The position numbers and the translations under genes were made by a program. This document shows positions 23,177 through 34,826 of a stretch of DNA of 64,000 bases, one piece after another (position 1 is the first letter of the stretch; the number at the start of each line of letters is the position of its first letter). A model generated the notes under the pieces. It searched no databases. It was given only the letters and a program-made list of their open reading frames with translations, and was not told the DNA's origin. Source of the DNA: Bryoerythrophyllum caledonicum (Eukaryota > Streptophyta > Bryopsida > Pottiales > Pottiaceae); contig OZ020515.1 of assembly GCA_963971425.1 (NCBI GenBank), positions 8,138,291-8,202,290 on the forward strand. Reading direction: 5' to 3'.

Positions 23177-24119
23177 ACCCCTAAAGGCCCAAGAATCCCC
23201 TTGGGGGATCCTTGAAGGTTCGGACAGGTTCCTATCATGTCAATTTATAATGTTACTTTTTGAAATTTCTAGTGTAGAAGGACATTACTAAAAGCTTTGT
23301 GTGAGTACAATTTTTTTCCTAAATCCGACATTTTATGAAAAAGTTATAGGGTTTTGAATTTCAGATGGGGAGTGTGGGCATGTCGGGCAACTCCAAAAAC
23401 TTTTGCTAGGACACTCTATTATATGTGAGATTTTCAGTGCTAGCAAATAATATTGTTTCCTTTCATACTGTCAAAAAAATCTCTTGTTTTAAGTGAAAAC
23501 TAGCATAATAATATAAGTCAAACATTTTTGCACATTGTCACACATTGTCGGGAAAGGTACCAAAAATCTTCTTCATTTTCCTATAAAACTGAGAGATCTT
23601 TATATTTCTTACATTTGTTTTTTCTACTACAAGATGTGGTGTAAACCTTCTAATTGGCCATTTGGATTATCATTCTAAAACATATTTAAATCACAAAAAA
23701 TTAAAACGTGATATAGCAAATTTTGAATCTCCACTCCTTGCACATTTGTTTTGAACATGCTACACCCCTTTTCTACCTCTAAAGCTAGGTTTACAAGGAA
23801 ACAACATCATGATTAACATGATTGTAATGTTTTCAAACCTTGTGTAGTGCAAAAATTTGACACAAAGTGTAGTCAAAGTCTGATGATCCACTCAAGCAGG
23901 GAAGAAAAAGAACGGATTTCTCTACTTCAAACACTATAATCTTTCAATTCGTGCGGTCAAAGTTTATGAAATCTTGAGAGGACGTTAACAAACAAGTCTT
24001 TATTTAGATCCTACGGTTAGATGTACAAATAAAAGGTTTCAATTACCTCATTACTCATTGCACTAGAACGAGCTATTTTGAAGTGTTTTTGGTGTGAAAA
24101 TGCCTTGGGCCTTTAGGGT
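23177..24119 (+). mobile_element. TTA-family element, reference copy with exact ends
   Basis: A 943-base non-coding element has termini ACCCCTAAAGGCCC and GGGCCTTTAGGGT, flanked by TTA on both sides (23174-23176 and 24120-24122). It lies in the Tnp2 remnant. Deleting it with one TTA joins ...CSKEI to KVEDMIFLKEE... without a frame change, which fixes both ends. The interior shows the family landmarks, such as GGGCAACTCCAAAAACTTTT and AAAGCTTTGTGTGAGT. The TTA duplication suggests mobilisation by a PIF/Harbinger-type transposase (inference). Confidence 0.88.
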
Positions 24120-24496
24120 TTAAGGTAGAGGATATGATTTTCCTGAAGGAGGAGGCGGCTAAATTGACGACATTTATGGAAATGAACCTACCTCACACCT
24201 TTTTCGATATTTAACCGCATCTCATTCTACTTCTTCCAGAGGAGTTGTTGATGGTCGGACCTATACGACCTAGATGGATGTACTTTGTCGAAAGATACAT
24301 GAAAGTCCTGGAGGGTTGGGTGAGACAAATGGCATCGAAATCATACATTGCCGAGGGATACACAACTTATGAAGCAATGAAATTTACTTTTGAGTATTGT
24401 CTAGAGAATTCTTCAATTTGGGGTGCAGAGTGGGCAGATGGGGCAAAAAACGAGGGGAATGATGAATGTTTGCCTGCAGCTTTTACCACACGCTTA

Positions 24497-24947
24497 GGGC
24501 CTCTTTACACTAGAGGCAAGAGGCCGTGAGGAGAGAAATTTCAGCCAATGGGAGGCGTAGAAATCGAGAAGACCAAAGAATGTCACTTTACACCCGATTT
24601 TTTCAGTCCAAGGGACAAAAGAGGAGAAAATGACATGGACAACACTTTTGTCCTCCGTGGCAACAAAAGTGCATAATAATGAGGGCCCCCGGAATTATAG
24701 TTAGGCCTACCTCAAGAGGTGGGCCTAACTATAAATCCGGGGGGCCATAGGCCAAAAAACTCACAACCAATCATTTAATATATTTAAAGATGAATTTTGA
24801 AAAAGCTCAACATTGGAGCTTTTGGCCTTCTCTCACTTTACACCACACCCAAAGGCCATGGCTTCTCAAGGATTGGCCTTTGAAGAATGTGCCATGGCCC
24901 AAGTGGAGTTTGGCCGGAGGCTTCTCGTTTCTAATGTAAAGAGGCCC
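24497..24947. mobile_element. Tourist-like MITE (TIR GGGCCTCTTTACA, TTA target)
   Basis: A 451-base element has inverted ends GGGCCTCTTTACA and TGTAAAGAGGCCC. It is flanked by TTA at 24494-24496 and 24948-24950. Its removal joins AFTTRL to MSSVFYEQ in the Tnp2 remnant in frame. It contains an internal perfect-looking hairpin (about 24683-24748). It has no coding capacity; the class is inferred from the TIR and TTA duplication. Confidence 0.88.
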
Positions 24948-26053
24948 TTAATGAGCTCTGTTTTCTATGAACAAGCTCAAAAGTTTTTACTCATGAATCA
25001 TCCGGAAATGGAGCCTCATTTGAAAAAGTATGAATCAGTTTCTGAAAGGGGTGAGAATTTGGTTCCATTTTGCTATTGGGTCTGGGAGGAGGTAATAAGA
25101 TTATTGGAGAGTGGTGGAAACTATGTCACTCAAGTGATGCTTGACATTAGTGTTGGTCCAAGTGTATTGGGAGATTTTTTTGTAATTGCGTACAAATTAT
25201 ACATTTTGCATAGCTTTGCATGTATTGTAGCCGATATTAACAATTCTTGCAATGCTGCATATAAATGTGAATAATGTTTTTGTTTATGTGAATAATGTTA
25301 AATGGTGGAAAGTGAATATTTATAACGATGGCTCTAATAATATGATTGTTGCAGGCATGTGGTGGTCCAAGGCAGACATTTTAGAATAGCCAGCAGGGAT
25401 AATGGGAAGGTCGCAGCAGATTCATACATTTCTGCATTATTTGACAAAGGATTGGAAGATAAGAAAGAATACATTGGACAAATTGAGTGTAGTTGGATTA
25501 TGATTCTGTGAAGCCGGTGTTGTTGAAAGGCAAGTGGTGGAATAATAATGCATCACACCGGCGAGGGAGCACTACTCTAGTGCAAGATGGGTGTATTCAA
25601 AGGATTTTGGCCAAAGTTTTTATGAAGGATCATCTTGTACATCATGAACCTTTTGTATGGCCCAAGGATGTCAACCAGGTTTTTCTTGTGAGGGGTAGGC
25701 TACATTTACATTGACAAATTGTAGTAAACACTGAGGTACTCAGATTTCGACCCAGGCTATCAGTTTCTGCAAATGATAACGACTTTGAATATTTGGTGAA
25801 TGTAGAAAGAGGTGATGACGAAGCCAACTATGAATTTCAACATGATCTGGATGAGGAGGAAAGTGTAGGATGTGAGGAAGAAGGGGACAATGATATGATG
25901 TATGAGGAGGAGATAATAACATATCGACGACGTCAGGTGGCTGAGGATAGGTTTATGCATGATGGAGATGATGATGATGATGAAGGTGATGATGATGAAG
26001 GTGTTGATGAAATCGCACCAGAAGAGGAGGATTTCCCTGTCATTGAGGTTTAG

Positions 26054-27390
26054 GGATTGATAGAGAAAATGTCATTTACCAAGGAAATGCAGGAAGCCAT
26101 TTTAAATTCTAAAATAGTGTTGCATTTATAGATGTTCACATAATGGGATTTTAATAAATTTTTGTAGAACTAATTTCTCCTTCCCTGATTGGTCAGAATT
26201 GATGGCTCGTTGGTTAACAATTTTAATTTTAATATTCCAGAAATGTCCTTGATTTGGTGTTTGGTCATTGCACATATGCATGTCTCTTCCATGTCACATC
26301 TCAAGTTTAAGGTTGAAATAGTGTAAAATATGGTGGACAACAAACTACAAACAGAATTTTGCTTACACTCAAACTTCCCCCTGGAGTAGTCTGCCGTCCC
26401 TTACTCGATACAGGCAGTGTGAAGAGTAATCCCATATGATTGCTACAAGGTGTGTGGTCCACTACATAATGGGTACTAGTGCGATACTTCCTGTAAGTTA
26501 TAACAAATTTGGGTTTATGATACTCCGGGTTGTCGTGGTGGCTATTTATAGTGGATATGCCAGACCCCTACAATGGACCTATATCTACACTTCAACCTTG
26601 CTCGTGCTCGCCTTGTTCATCCTAGTAAAAATCTGCAGGTAGTACATGTTTATAGCGGATTCCAATTCAGTGGTTCCTTGTTTTTATGGTTTTTCCCACA
26701 TCCATCATGTTGATTTTATTTTGGAACCTAGTTGAATATTGTACTTGACAACTCTAGACTCAACATGGAATTTGGAAAATAACAGCTATCAAAATAAGCT
26801 ATGGTATTGGTTTTTTCCCCTATTCCTTGTTTCTCCCTCTTTGTCTCATTTCAAAAGTATTGTTTTAAATTTCCTTCTCTCTCACATGCTAAATTCTATG
26901 TTCAGTGAAGACACAATATATGCTTTCCAAATGTTATAAGATCTTACTCTTTGATAAATATGTTAACCAACATGTATTGATCACCCTCTAGAAATAGTAT
27001 GGATAGTTGAAACCTTTGTAAAAATCTCCATTAAAAGCAAAAGGTATATGTGATAGGAAATCATAAACAACCATAACAATAAAAACTAAATTAAATGCAG
27101 GACAAACCTTGTTGTCTTTTATGGGGCAAGGGTAGTCTAAAGTGATGTAAATATTATCAAAAAATTGGTTCTTTTTAAAAGTATATATGTAAATGCAATA
27201 TTTTCCTCAAATAAGAAATTATTTCGGCACATGACATTATCATTGTGTTAGTTGAGCTCTATATAATGTAAACAAAAGAAAGATGAATATAATCCACTTT
27301 ATTATGATAAGAGACAACACTTTTAGACAAGTGCATAGATCAAAGAAGTACACAAATGAATTCAACGTGAAATGCATGTCTTGCTTAACC
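26054..27390. other. AT-rich intergenic DNA
   Basis: No gene or defined repeat was recognised. It follows the acidic tail of the Tnp2 remnant and may include the rest of that CACTA element, but no terminal CACTA motif was found. Confidence 0.4.
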
Positions 27391-28296
27391 CCAAAATGAA
27401 AAAAATCCTGAGGCGGGCATGTAAATATATATTCGCAATTCTTAAAATTTTGTATAGGGATGCAAGAGTACAAGAGGTACGTAGGAATATAACTTGTATT
27501 GGCATTGGACTTATTAAAAAAAGTTATGCCATCTCAAAGAAGAAACTTTAGAATGTGGGCACCTCGGCAATCCAATTTTTTTTTGCTAGGACAGTCTTGT
27601 AAATTTAAGATTGATGATACTTGGAAGTAGTATTATTTCCTTTCATATTGTCAAGAAACATTTATTGTCTTTAATTGGAAAATGCATTTAATCCCAAGTC
27701 AAAAAAATTTCACACATTGCAGCACATTGTCAGCAAGGAACCTTAAATACTTCTTATTTTCCACATAAAACTCTGAGATCTTCATAATTTTCATTTTTTA
27801 TTTTCCCTACAACAAGATGTGGTGTAAAACTTTTCATTGATTGTTCGGATTATCATTCTAAATCATAGTTTGTTTCCAAAATATTAAAATGTGAATTGGC
27901 ACTTTTTGAAACTCTACTCCTTGCACAATTGTTTTGAATATGCTACACCCCTCCTCTACCTGTAAAAATTAGTGTACAAGGAGTTAATGTTGTGATCAAC
28001 ATGATGATATAAAATGTAGACCTTGTGTAGTAAAAAACATTGAGACCAAGTGAAGTCAAAGTTTGCTAATCCACTCAACGTAAGGATGAAAGTGAACCAT
28101 TTTTTTTACTTCAAACATTATAATCTTTCAATCCATGTGGTCATAGTTGATGAAATTTTGGAGGTATATTATTTAGTTAGTGTTAAATGAGATCCTACGG
28201 TTAAAACTAAAAATTAGATTTTTGTTTTCCTTCCTTACTCATTGCAATAGAGTTAATAGTTTGGAAGTGTTTATGATGTGTAAAGGAAATTTAGGG
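27391..28296 (+). mobile_element. TTA-family element, diverged copy
   Basis: It begins ACCCCAAAATG after TTA (27388-27390) and carries the family interior (TTTTTTTGCTAGGACAGTC, CTTTCAATCCATGTGGTCA). It ends near AATTTAGGGATCA. The right target duplication is not clear. Confidence 0.65.
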
Positions 28297-28488
28297 ATCA
28301 GTCGTAAAACTATCAATGGTGGACCAAATGTAGAGTAACATGTTTTTGTTCTTACAGGATGGAAATGTACTAAAATTTAGCAAGACTTATTCATTTGTTT
28401 TGGAGATTATTCAACTAATATCTTTGTGTGGAGGTCATTTCAATATTTGAACCTTAAGAAGATGACATCATCTAATCTAGATAATGTC

Positions 28489-28700
28489 ATCTTATCTAAA
28501 CAATGTTATCTTATTTGAACACATCATCTTATCTAAACAATGTTATCTTATTTGAACACATCATCTTTTCCTAAGTGCATCTAAAGTCCTTGTGCATTTT
28601 ACGAAGTGCATCTAAAGCGCTAATGCTTTTTGCAGAGTGCATCTAAAGCCCATTTGAAATGCATCTCAAGTGCATCTAAAGCTTTTACAAAGTGCATCTT
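28489..28700. repeat. short tandem repeats (37-base unit and GTGCATCTAAAG motif)
   Basis: A 37-base unit containing CTTATCTAAACAATGTTATC occurs twice directly (28491 and 28528). It is followed by five or six irregularly spaced copies of GTGCATCTAAAG to about 28700. No coding function is suggested. Confidence 0.8.
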
Positions 28701-29102
28701 AAGTACTAGTGCTAGGACTTTTTTAGATCTAAAGTGATTGTTGAATTGATCTATAACTTGTGATATTGATACTTTCTAGACAAGGTTTTTAATCTTGAGG
28801 CTCTTGATATAAATCTTGCTTCTCTTTGCTGAGTTTTGCCCTTGGTGAGTTGTTTTCATTTGTTTGCAATGGAATTTTTTATAATGTACATGATAGTATA
28901 TGTTACGATGTGGTGTGTAGTTTTATGTCTTTGATTTTGATACAAACATTATACTTCTATGATTCAAATTATTGACTTTGATGTTTGTGTTTACTTGTGT
29001 TGTAGTTATACTTACAACCTGTTGCATCAAATTTGCATTTGGTGATGTGTTTTTAGTAAGTTTAATTTTTGTTCTAATTTTTTGTTGTTGAACCAAATTT
29101 GT

Positions 29103-29255
29103 TCTCCAAAGATAACCTCCGAAAGTATTAGTCCTCCAAAGATAACCTCCAAAGGTATTAGTCCTCCAAAGATAACCTCCAAAGGTATTAGTTCTCTTAA
29201 GGTAACCTCTTCCAAGGCTATTAGTCCTCCAGAGGTAACCTCCTCCAAAGATATC
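29103..29255. repeat. 30-base tandem repeat
   Basis: About five copies of a 30-base unit (CCTCCAAAGATAACCTCCAA followed by AGGTATTAGT) lie in direct order, increasingly diverged to the right. Because 30 is a multiple of three, the minus strand shows a ten-residue peptide repeat (GGLIPLEVIF). This is a by-product of the repeat and not evidence of a gene. Confidence 0.85.
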
Positions 29256-29379
29256 TACCTTTATAAAAGGCGTCAGTCTGTCTGTCCGCCGCTCCCGGTC
29301 ACGTGACCTCACTTTCTCTCGCCCAACCTCTCTTTCTCTCGCCCCACCGCCTTGCAATAGTCCAAATTCCACAAATTCC

Positions 29380-29567
29380 ATGATTCTGCCGGCAACGTTT
29401 TCCGGGGGGGCCAGCAGATGAATCGACTCTACCAAGACGCAATGGCCATTGTGCGTCGGTTTAGGAAGCCCGACCAGTTCATTACCTTTACCTGCAATCC
29501 AAAGTGGATGGAGATCACGGAAGAGCTGGAAGAGCGATGTCCTGATGGAAATTCTTCCATCATGTAG
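29380..29567 (+). pseudogene. Helitron Rep (helicase-like) domain fragment
   Basis: Two adjacent frames encode MILPATFSGG and then MNRLYQDAMAIVRRFRKPDQ...FITFTCNPKWMEITEELEERCPDG, ending at TAG 29565-29567. LPATFSGGP.. plus YQDAMAI.R...PD.FITFTCNPKW is the signature of the rolling-circle replication initiator domain of plant Helitrons. A one-base shift in a run of seven G (29404-29410) separates the two parts. Only about 60 residues remain; the tyrosine catalytic motif is not present. It belongs with the Pif1-type helicase fragment at 31359. Confidence 0.8.
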
Positions 29568-30780
29568 GTTTTAATACCAGTGTGGATATGTTTTGATTAC
29601 AACTAGCGGATAGATGAGGTAAAAATGTTTGGTCGTGGTGAGAACCACGGTTTGAGGATTTGGGCAAGTGTTAGCATGTAGGTGCTGCACCGCTCTTGTC
29701 ACTGCTCAGGGGGGAGAGGTAGCGGGTCGACTGGTATTTTTTTCTTGCCTCACTAGCGAGCCAAGCCGTGGGCCGCCCAACCACTCAACGGGCTCGATCG
29801 GGTTCAAACCCGGACCAGCGGCGGCCACTAACCACGACATTTCCAGCCAACCAAGTCCACGACTTGGCGACCAGGTTGTGCAAATCAATACCTTTATATG
29901 TCCGTACCATCAGCTATCTTACGATAAGTTTTTTTTTAATTTAATTATTTATTTATTTATTTTACTTATCTTGTTGGTTGGAAGGTCTAAGTTTTTAGTC
30001 TTCCAATAAATAAAAGACTAGGGGATTTTATGTGGTTGAAAGTGGAAAGGATAAGAAAGTAATGAAGTACCTTGTCGGGTACTTTGGATAGGGTGACATG
30101 GGCTGGTGCGCCCACGTCCACTTGAGGTAGAAAAAGTTAGGGGGAAGATTCTTTAGTATGTGTGTGTGCGGGTGAGAGAGCAAGGGTTTGAAGCAGAAAT
30201 TTGATTGAATGTAGCTCATGGAGCACAAATTCTTTTGAATTGAAACTTTGAGAAGTTGTTTCTTGTGTCAAGAGCTTTTCAAATTGTGTTTACAAGTTGA
30301 ATTTGGAGTTGTATTACAAAAGTTATAAAGGTTTGAAACCGTGAAAATCCGAGTCCGTCCATTGAGAGGGCTGAGGTTTCAACAAGCTATAACTTTTGGA
30401 CAGTAGTTTAGAATGGTTTTAATTTTGGAAGGTGTATGCATCGCTGTAATAGCTCTTCAAAAACCTATTACAATTGAGATTTAGAGTTTGGAGGAGGAAG
30501 TTATTGAGGACTGAATTTTACTTGAAGGGCAGAACTTTGAACGTCCATAACTTTTGGACAGTAATTTAGAATGACTTGAAAATTGGAAGAGTGTTATTTT
30601 GTTGCAATAGCTTTCCAAAGAGCTATTGCACTTAATATTTGGAGATTTGAGCCATTTGTGGCACTTGTTTGAAGGTTATAGCCTTGGTGGAAGTTTTTCG
30701 ATTGTGTTTCTGAACTCTTCTTTGAGTTTCTTTGTGTTTTTGAACACTTCAAGATTTGAAGATTTGAAGACTTGAAGACA
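29568..30780 (+). repeat. LTR-like block (diverged relative of the gypsy LTR) inside the Helitron remnant
   Basis: The left part shares with the gypsy LTR at 3290-3560 the order ACTAGCGGAT, CTTGTCACT..CTCAGGG and the antisense CCGGGTT..B-box module (29806-29820). The right part has two diverged copies of a segment beginning ATAACTTTTGGACAGTA (30390 and 30550). Leader-like regions of some LTRs show similar repeats. No ends or target duplication could be fixed, so solo-LTR status is an inference. Confidence 0.4.
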
Positions 30781-31358
30781 AGAAGACTCGTGTGTTATGG
30801 CTTGTGGCTCGTTGTCTTTAATTTGTTATTCCCAGCCGATTTTGGAGGCTACTTGTTTTCAATTCTGTTTTGTTATCTTTGTTGCGGCGATGTGGGGTTA
30901 ATGGCCCACACGGTCGTATTTATGTTGTTTTCACTGGTGAGGCACGATTGCTGGTCACCGTGGATTTGAAATTTATGAGCCAACCTCCGGACGGTTCAGC
31001 TCGTGGTCTGGCCGTCCCGTTTTACCCGTCCAAAGCCGTGGGTTTTTATTACCTTACCTTTATCCTTAAACATGTTAGAGCCATCACAGGATAGGCCAAC
31101 GGGGAGCAAATTGAAGACTTGAAGATTTAGAAGACCAGAAAATTGAAGACCTGAAGATTTGAAGATACGATTGGATTCCCGAGCAAACAATCTCCAGTCG
31201 CAGCCAGATTCCCTACGAATTCTCAAGGCGCTCCCCTCTCTACACGACAGCGGCAGACGGTGTAGGATCGACCGGATTTGGTGGCATGTGTTCAGCATCA
31301 AGTTTGAGGAGCTCATGACCAACCTCATAAGCTCACGGTCAAAATTGGAACACCGCTC

Positions 31359-31781
31359 ATGCTTTTACAAAACCTGGATCCAACCAATAGTCTATGTAAC
31401 AGCACGTGCCTTATTGTTGGACGATGTGCGCTCCGGGTGATCGAAGTAGAGGTGTTGACGGGAGATCGTGCCGGTTACGTTGCTTTTATTCCGCGGATTC
31501 CCTTGATCACTGAACAATCTGGGCTTCCATTTCCAGTTCGATGCAAGCAGTTTCCGATCCGAGTTGCGTTTGCAATGACAATCAACAAGTCTCGAGGGAA
31601 GACGCTTCCCAGGGTTGGCATTTGCCTCACAAAGAACGTGTTCTCCCACGGTCAGTTGTATGTTGCTTTCTCACGTGCCATGGCTCCCGAAAACGTCACT
31701 GTTCTTCTTGAAATAGAAACCGTTGAACGGGCCCAGGATCAGCTTATTCGTAACATTGTATACGATGAGGCCTTGCGCTGA
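31359..31781 (+). pseudogene. Helitron Pif1-like helicase, C-terminal fragment
   Basis: The 140-residue frame is the C-terminal end of a Helitron RepHel helicase. LLQNLDPTNSLCNSTCLIV matches the region after helicase motif IV. VAFIPRIPLI follows, and FPIRVAFAMTINKSRGKTLPRVGICL is motif V. VFSHGQLYVAFSRA is motif VI with its arginine. The usual family sequence has INK(A/S)QGQT where this has INKSRGKT. The ATPase Walker motifs are missing, so it is a fragment. It ends naturally at TGA 31779-31781. With the Rep fragment it marks one decayed autonomous Helitron. The characteristic 3' hairpin and CTRR end were not identified. Confidence 0.85.
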
Positions 31782-32302
31782 CGACCATTGATGTCGCACA
31801 TAAGATCAATGGGTCCTGTGATGTAAAACGTTGAACTCCGAGGGATGCAAATTGCAATCTAAAATATAATATGTCAAACAAATTTTATTCTGAGGAGCAC
31901 TAACAAAAAACCTTCCTTGGTCGGAACGACAGGTACCGATTCTAGTTGGTAGAATAATTCTTTAAAACACCTAATTTAGAGTATGTATTCAAAGGTATTT
32001 GACATTCAACAAACTCTCTAAAACTTCTTCTTAATCATCTTATGTTTTCATTGTAGGTATTGGTAGATGAATCAACTCACACAACAAAGCGAAAGTGCTT
32101 GATTCCATTGATTCTTGGAGCTCAACAAGTAAGTGTTTGTTGCTATTCTTTGTGTTTATTTATTTAAAATGTTTAGGTGTGAATATTTTAAGAATTATGG
32201 AATACAAATATCTTTGGTAACATTATATAGAATTAGCAACCAATTTGCTAATTGTGATTCTGAGAGGTAATTGTAGTTGGTTGTGGTCTGGATATTGGGT
32301 TG
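31782..32302. other. AT-rich DNA, possible Helitron 3' flank
   Basis: No gene was seen. No convincing terminal hairpin plus CTAG/CTRR was found. Confidence 0.35.
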
Positions 32303-34826
32303 CTGAAATTACATATTTGAAGCTAAAATTGAATTATATGTGCTGAAATTCAATTTAACTTGCTGAAAATCAATTTCACTTGCTGAAACAAAATTGCACT
32401 TGCAGAAATTGAATTGAACTTGCTGAAATTGAATTTTACGTGCTGAAATTGAATTTGACATACTAAAAATGAGTCTAAGTTACTGAAATTGCTTATTTGA
32501 CTCGCTGAAATTGAATTTGACTTGCTAAAATTCAATAATACTTGCTGAAAATGAAGTTGACTTGCTGAAAATGAAGTTGACCTGCTGAAATTGAATACAA
32601 GGTGCTGAAATTCCTGATTTCACTTACTGAAATTGCTTTTGACTTGCTGAAAATTGAACATTACTTGCTGAAAATGAAGTTTACTTGCTAAATATTGATT
32701 ACACCTACTGATATTGAATTGAAGTCGCTGAAATTGCTAATTTCACTTGCTAAAATTGCTCATGACTTGCTGAAATTGAATTTTACTTGTTAAAATGAAG
32801 TATACTTGCTGAAAATAATGTTTACTTGCTGAAAATGAATTTTACCTGCTGAAATTGAATTTAAATTGCCGAAATAGTTTATTTTACTTGCTCAAATTAC
32901 TTTTGACTTGTTGAAATTGAATTTGAGTTGCTGAAACTATACTTGACTCGGTGAAATTGAATTTGACATGCTGAAATGAATTTAAGTAGCTGAAATTGCT
33001 TAATAAGCTGTCTAAAACTGAATTTTACTTGCTGCAATTGAATTTAACTTGCTCAGATTAAATTTGACTGACTAAAACTGAATTTCACTAGTTAGAATTG
33101 AATTTGACTTGCTAAAAATGAATTTCACTTGCTAAAAATCTATTTCACTAGCTTTAAATGAATTTGACTTACTAAAATTGAATTGAAGTTGCTGAAATTG
33201 CTTATTTAACTAGCTAAATTAGAATTTGAGTTGCTGAAATTGAATTTTACATTCTAAAATTGAATTTCAAAATGCTGAAATTGTTTATTTAACTTGCTAA
33301 ATTACTTCAGACTTGCTCAAAATGAATTTGGCTTGCTGAAAATTGAATTTGACTTGCTGAAATTTAAATTAAACTTGCTGAAATTAAATTTAACGTGCAA
33401 AAAATATTATTTACTTCCTGAAATTGAATTGAAGTTGTTGAATTTGAATCTGACATGCTGAAATTGCTAATTTCACTTGCTGACATTTCCTATTTCACCT
33501 GTTGAAATTGATATTGAGTTGTTGAAATTGTATTTAACTTAATGAAAATTGAATTTGACATGTTGAAAATGCTTATTTCACTTGCTGAAATTGCTTATTT
33601 CACTTATTGATGTTGCCTATTTCACCTATTGAAATTGATTTTGAGTTGCAGAAGTTGAATTTGACTTGCTAAAAATTGAATCTAACTTGCTAAAATTAAT
33701 TATCTGATTGGCTGAAATCAAATTTCACTACTTCGGATTGAATTTGACTTGCTAAACATGAATTTGACTTGTTGAAATTGAATTTCAGTTGCTGAAATTG
33801 AATTTTACTTGCTCTAAATGAATTTGCCTTGCTGAAACTATACTGAATTCAACTTGCCAAAAATGAATTTCACTTGCTGTAATTCAATTTGACTTGCTGA
33901 AATTGAATTGAAGTTGCTGAAATCACATATTAAACTGGCTGAAATCGAATTTCAGTTGCTAAAATTGAATTTTACATGTCAAAATTGAATTTTAAATTAC
34001 TGAAATTGTTCATTTCACTTGCTGAAATTGAATTTGACTTGTTGAAAATTGAATTTAATTTGCTGAAATTGAATTTAACTTGCTGAAAATTGAATTAAAC
34101 TTTCTCAAAATGAATTCACTTGCTGAAAATAAATTTTACTTTCTGAAATTGAATTGAAGTTGCTGAATTGGTATTTGACATGCTGAGATTGAAATCAAGT
34201 TGTTGAAATTGCTTATTTCACTTGCTGAAATTGCCAACTTCACCTATTGAAATTGATTTTGAGTTGCTGAAATTGAATTTGACCTCCTGAAAATTGAATT
34301 TGACTTGCTCAGATTGAATATTATTTACTAGAATTGAATTTATGTCGCTTACATTACTTATTTCACTCGTTGAAATAGACTTTGACTTGCTGAAATTGAG
34401 TTTTACTTGCTCAAAATGAATTATACTTGCTGAAATTGAATTCAAGTCGCTGAATTTAAATTTGACATACGGAAATTGTTTATTTCACTTGCTGAAATTG
34501 CTTTAGACTTGCTGCAATTCAATTTGACTTGCTGAAATTAAATTTGACTTGCTCAAAATGAATTTCACTTGCTGAAATTAAAGTTTACTTGTTAAAAATG
34601 AAGTTTACTTGCTAAAAATGAATTTTTCTTGTTGCAATTGAAATTATATTGTTGAAATTGCTTATTTCACTTGCTCAAATTGCTTTTGATTTGCTGAAAA
34701 TGAATTTGACACGTAGAAAATGAATTTGATATGATGAAATTGCTTATTTGACTAGCTGAAATTGAATTTTACTTGCTGAAATTGAATTTAAGTTATTGAA
34801 TTTGTTTATTTCACTTGCTGAAATTA
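32303..34826. repeat. degenerate minisatellite, ~20-base unit, ~2.5 kb
   Basis: More than 100 imperfect copies of a unit near ACTTGCTGAAATTGAATTTG run head to tail. Variants replace the end with TTTATTTCACTTGC or GAAGTTGACTTGC. Unit length drifts between about 19 and 24 bases. Stops are frequent, so it is not coding. No other copy occurs in the window. Confidence 0.93.

Larger units (their letters stand above)
22745..26053 (+). pseudogene. CACTA (En/Spm) Tnp2-like transposase remnant
   Basis: This is a decayed plus-strand gene for the C-terminal half of a CACTA transposase. Pieces appear in family order. First, GLKIHDWHNILHDILSIA...FFKKICSKEI (22957-23173). Next, after an inserted element, KLTTFMEMNLPHTFF and VGPIRPRWMYFVERYMKVLEGWV (24125-24493), the DUF4218-type block. 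Next, after a second inserted element, FYEQAQKFLLMNHPEMEPHLKKYE (from 24951). Then HVVVQGRHFRIASRDNGKVAADS and DYDSVKPVLLKGKWW (25355-25560), the DUF4216-type block, with a frameshift between them. PKDVNQVFLV follows, then an acidic Asp/Glu tail ending at 26053. Several frameshifts and stops show it is dead. The N-terminal catalytic part was not found; the sequence to the left is the inverted-repeat arm. Confidence 0.82.

Noticed and set aside
25793-26053. Acidic Asp/Glu-rich frame as a separate gene
   Set aside because: It is in line with, and best explained as, the acidic C-terminal tail of the Tnp2-like remnant.
29027-29435. Minus-strand frame with a ten-residue peptide repeat
   Set aside because: It is a translation of the 30-base tandem repeat. 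It has no start context or family and runs into Helitron sequence.
30870-31094. Small plus frame before the helicase fragment
   Set aside because: There is no family match. It sits between an LTR-like block and the Helitron fragment, and the evidence is too weak to call a gene.
32303-34826. Possible CRISPR-like array
   Set aside because: There are no constant repeats separated by unique spacers; the whole stretch is a degenerate tandem repeat in nuclear DNA.
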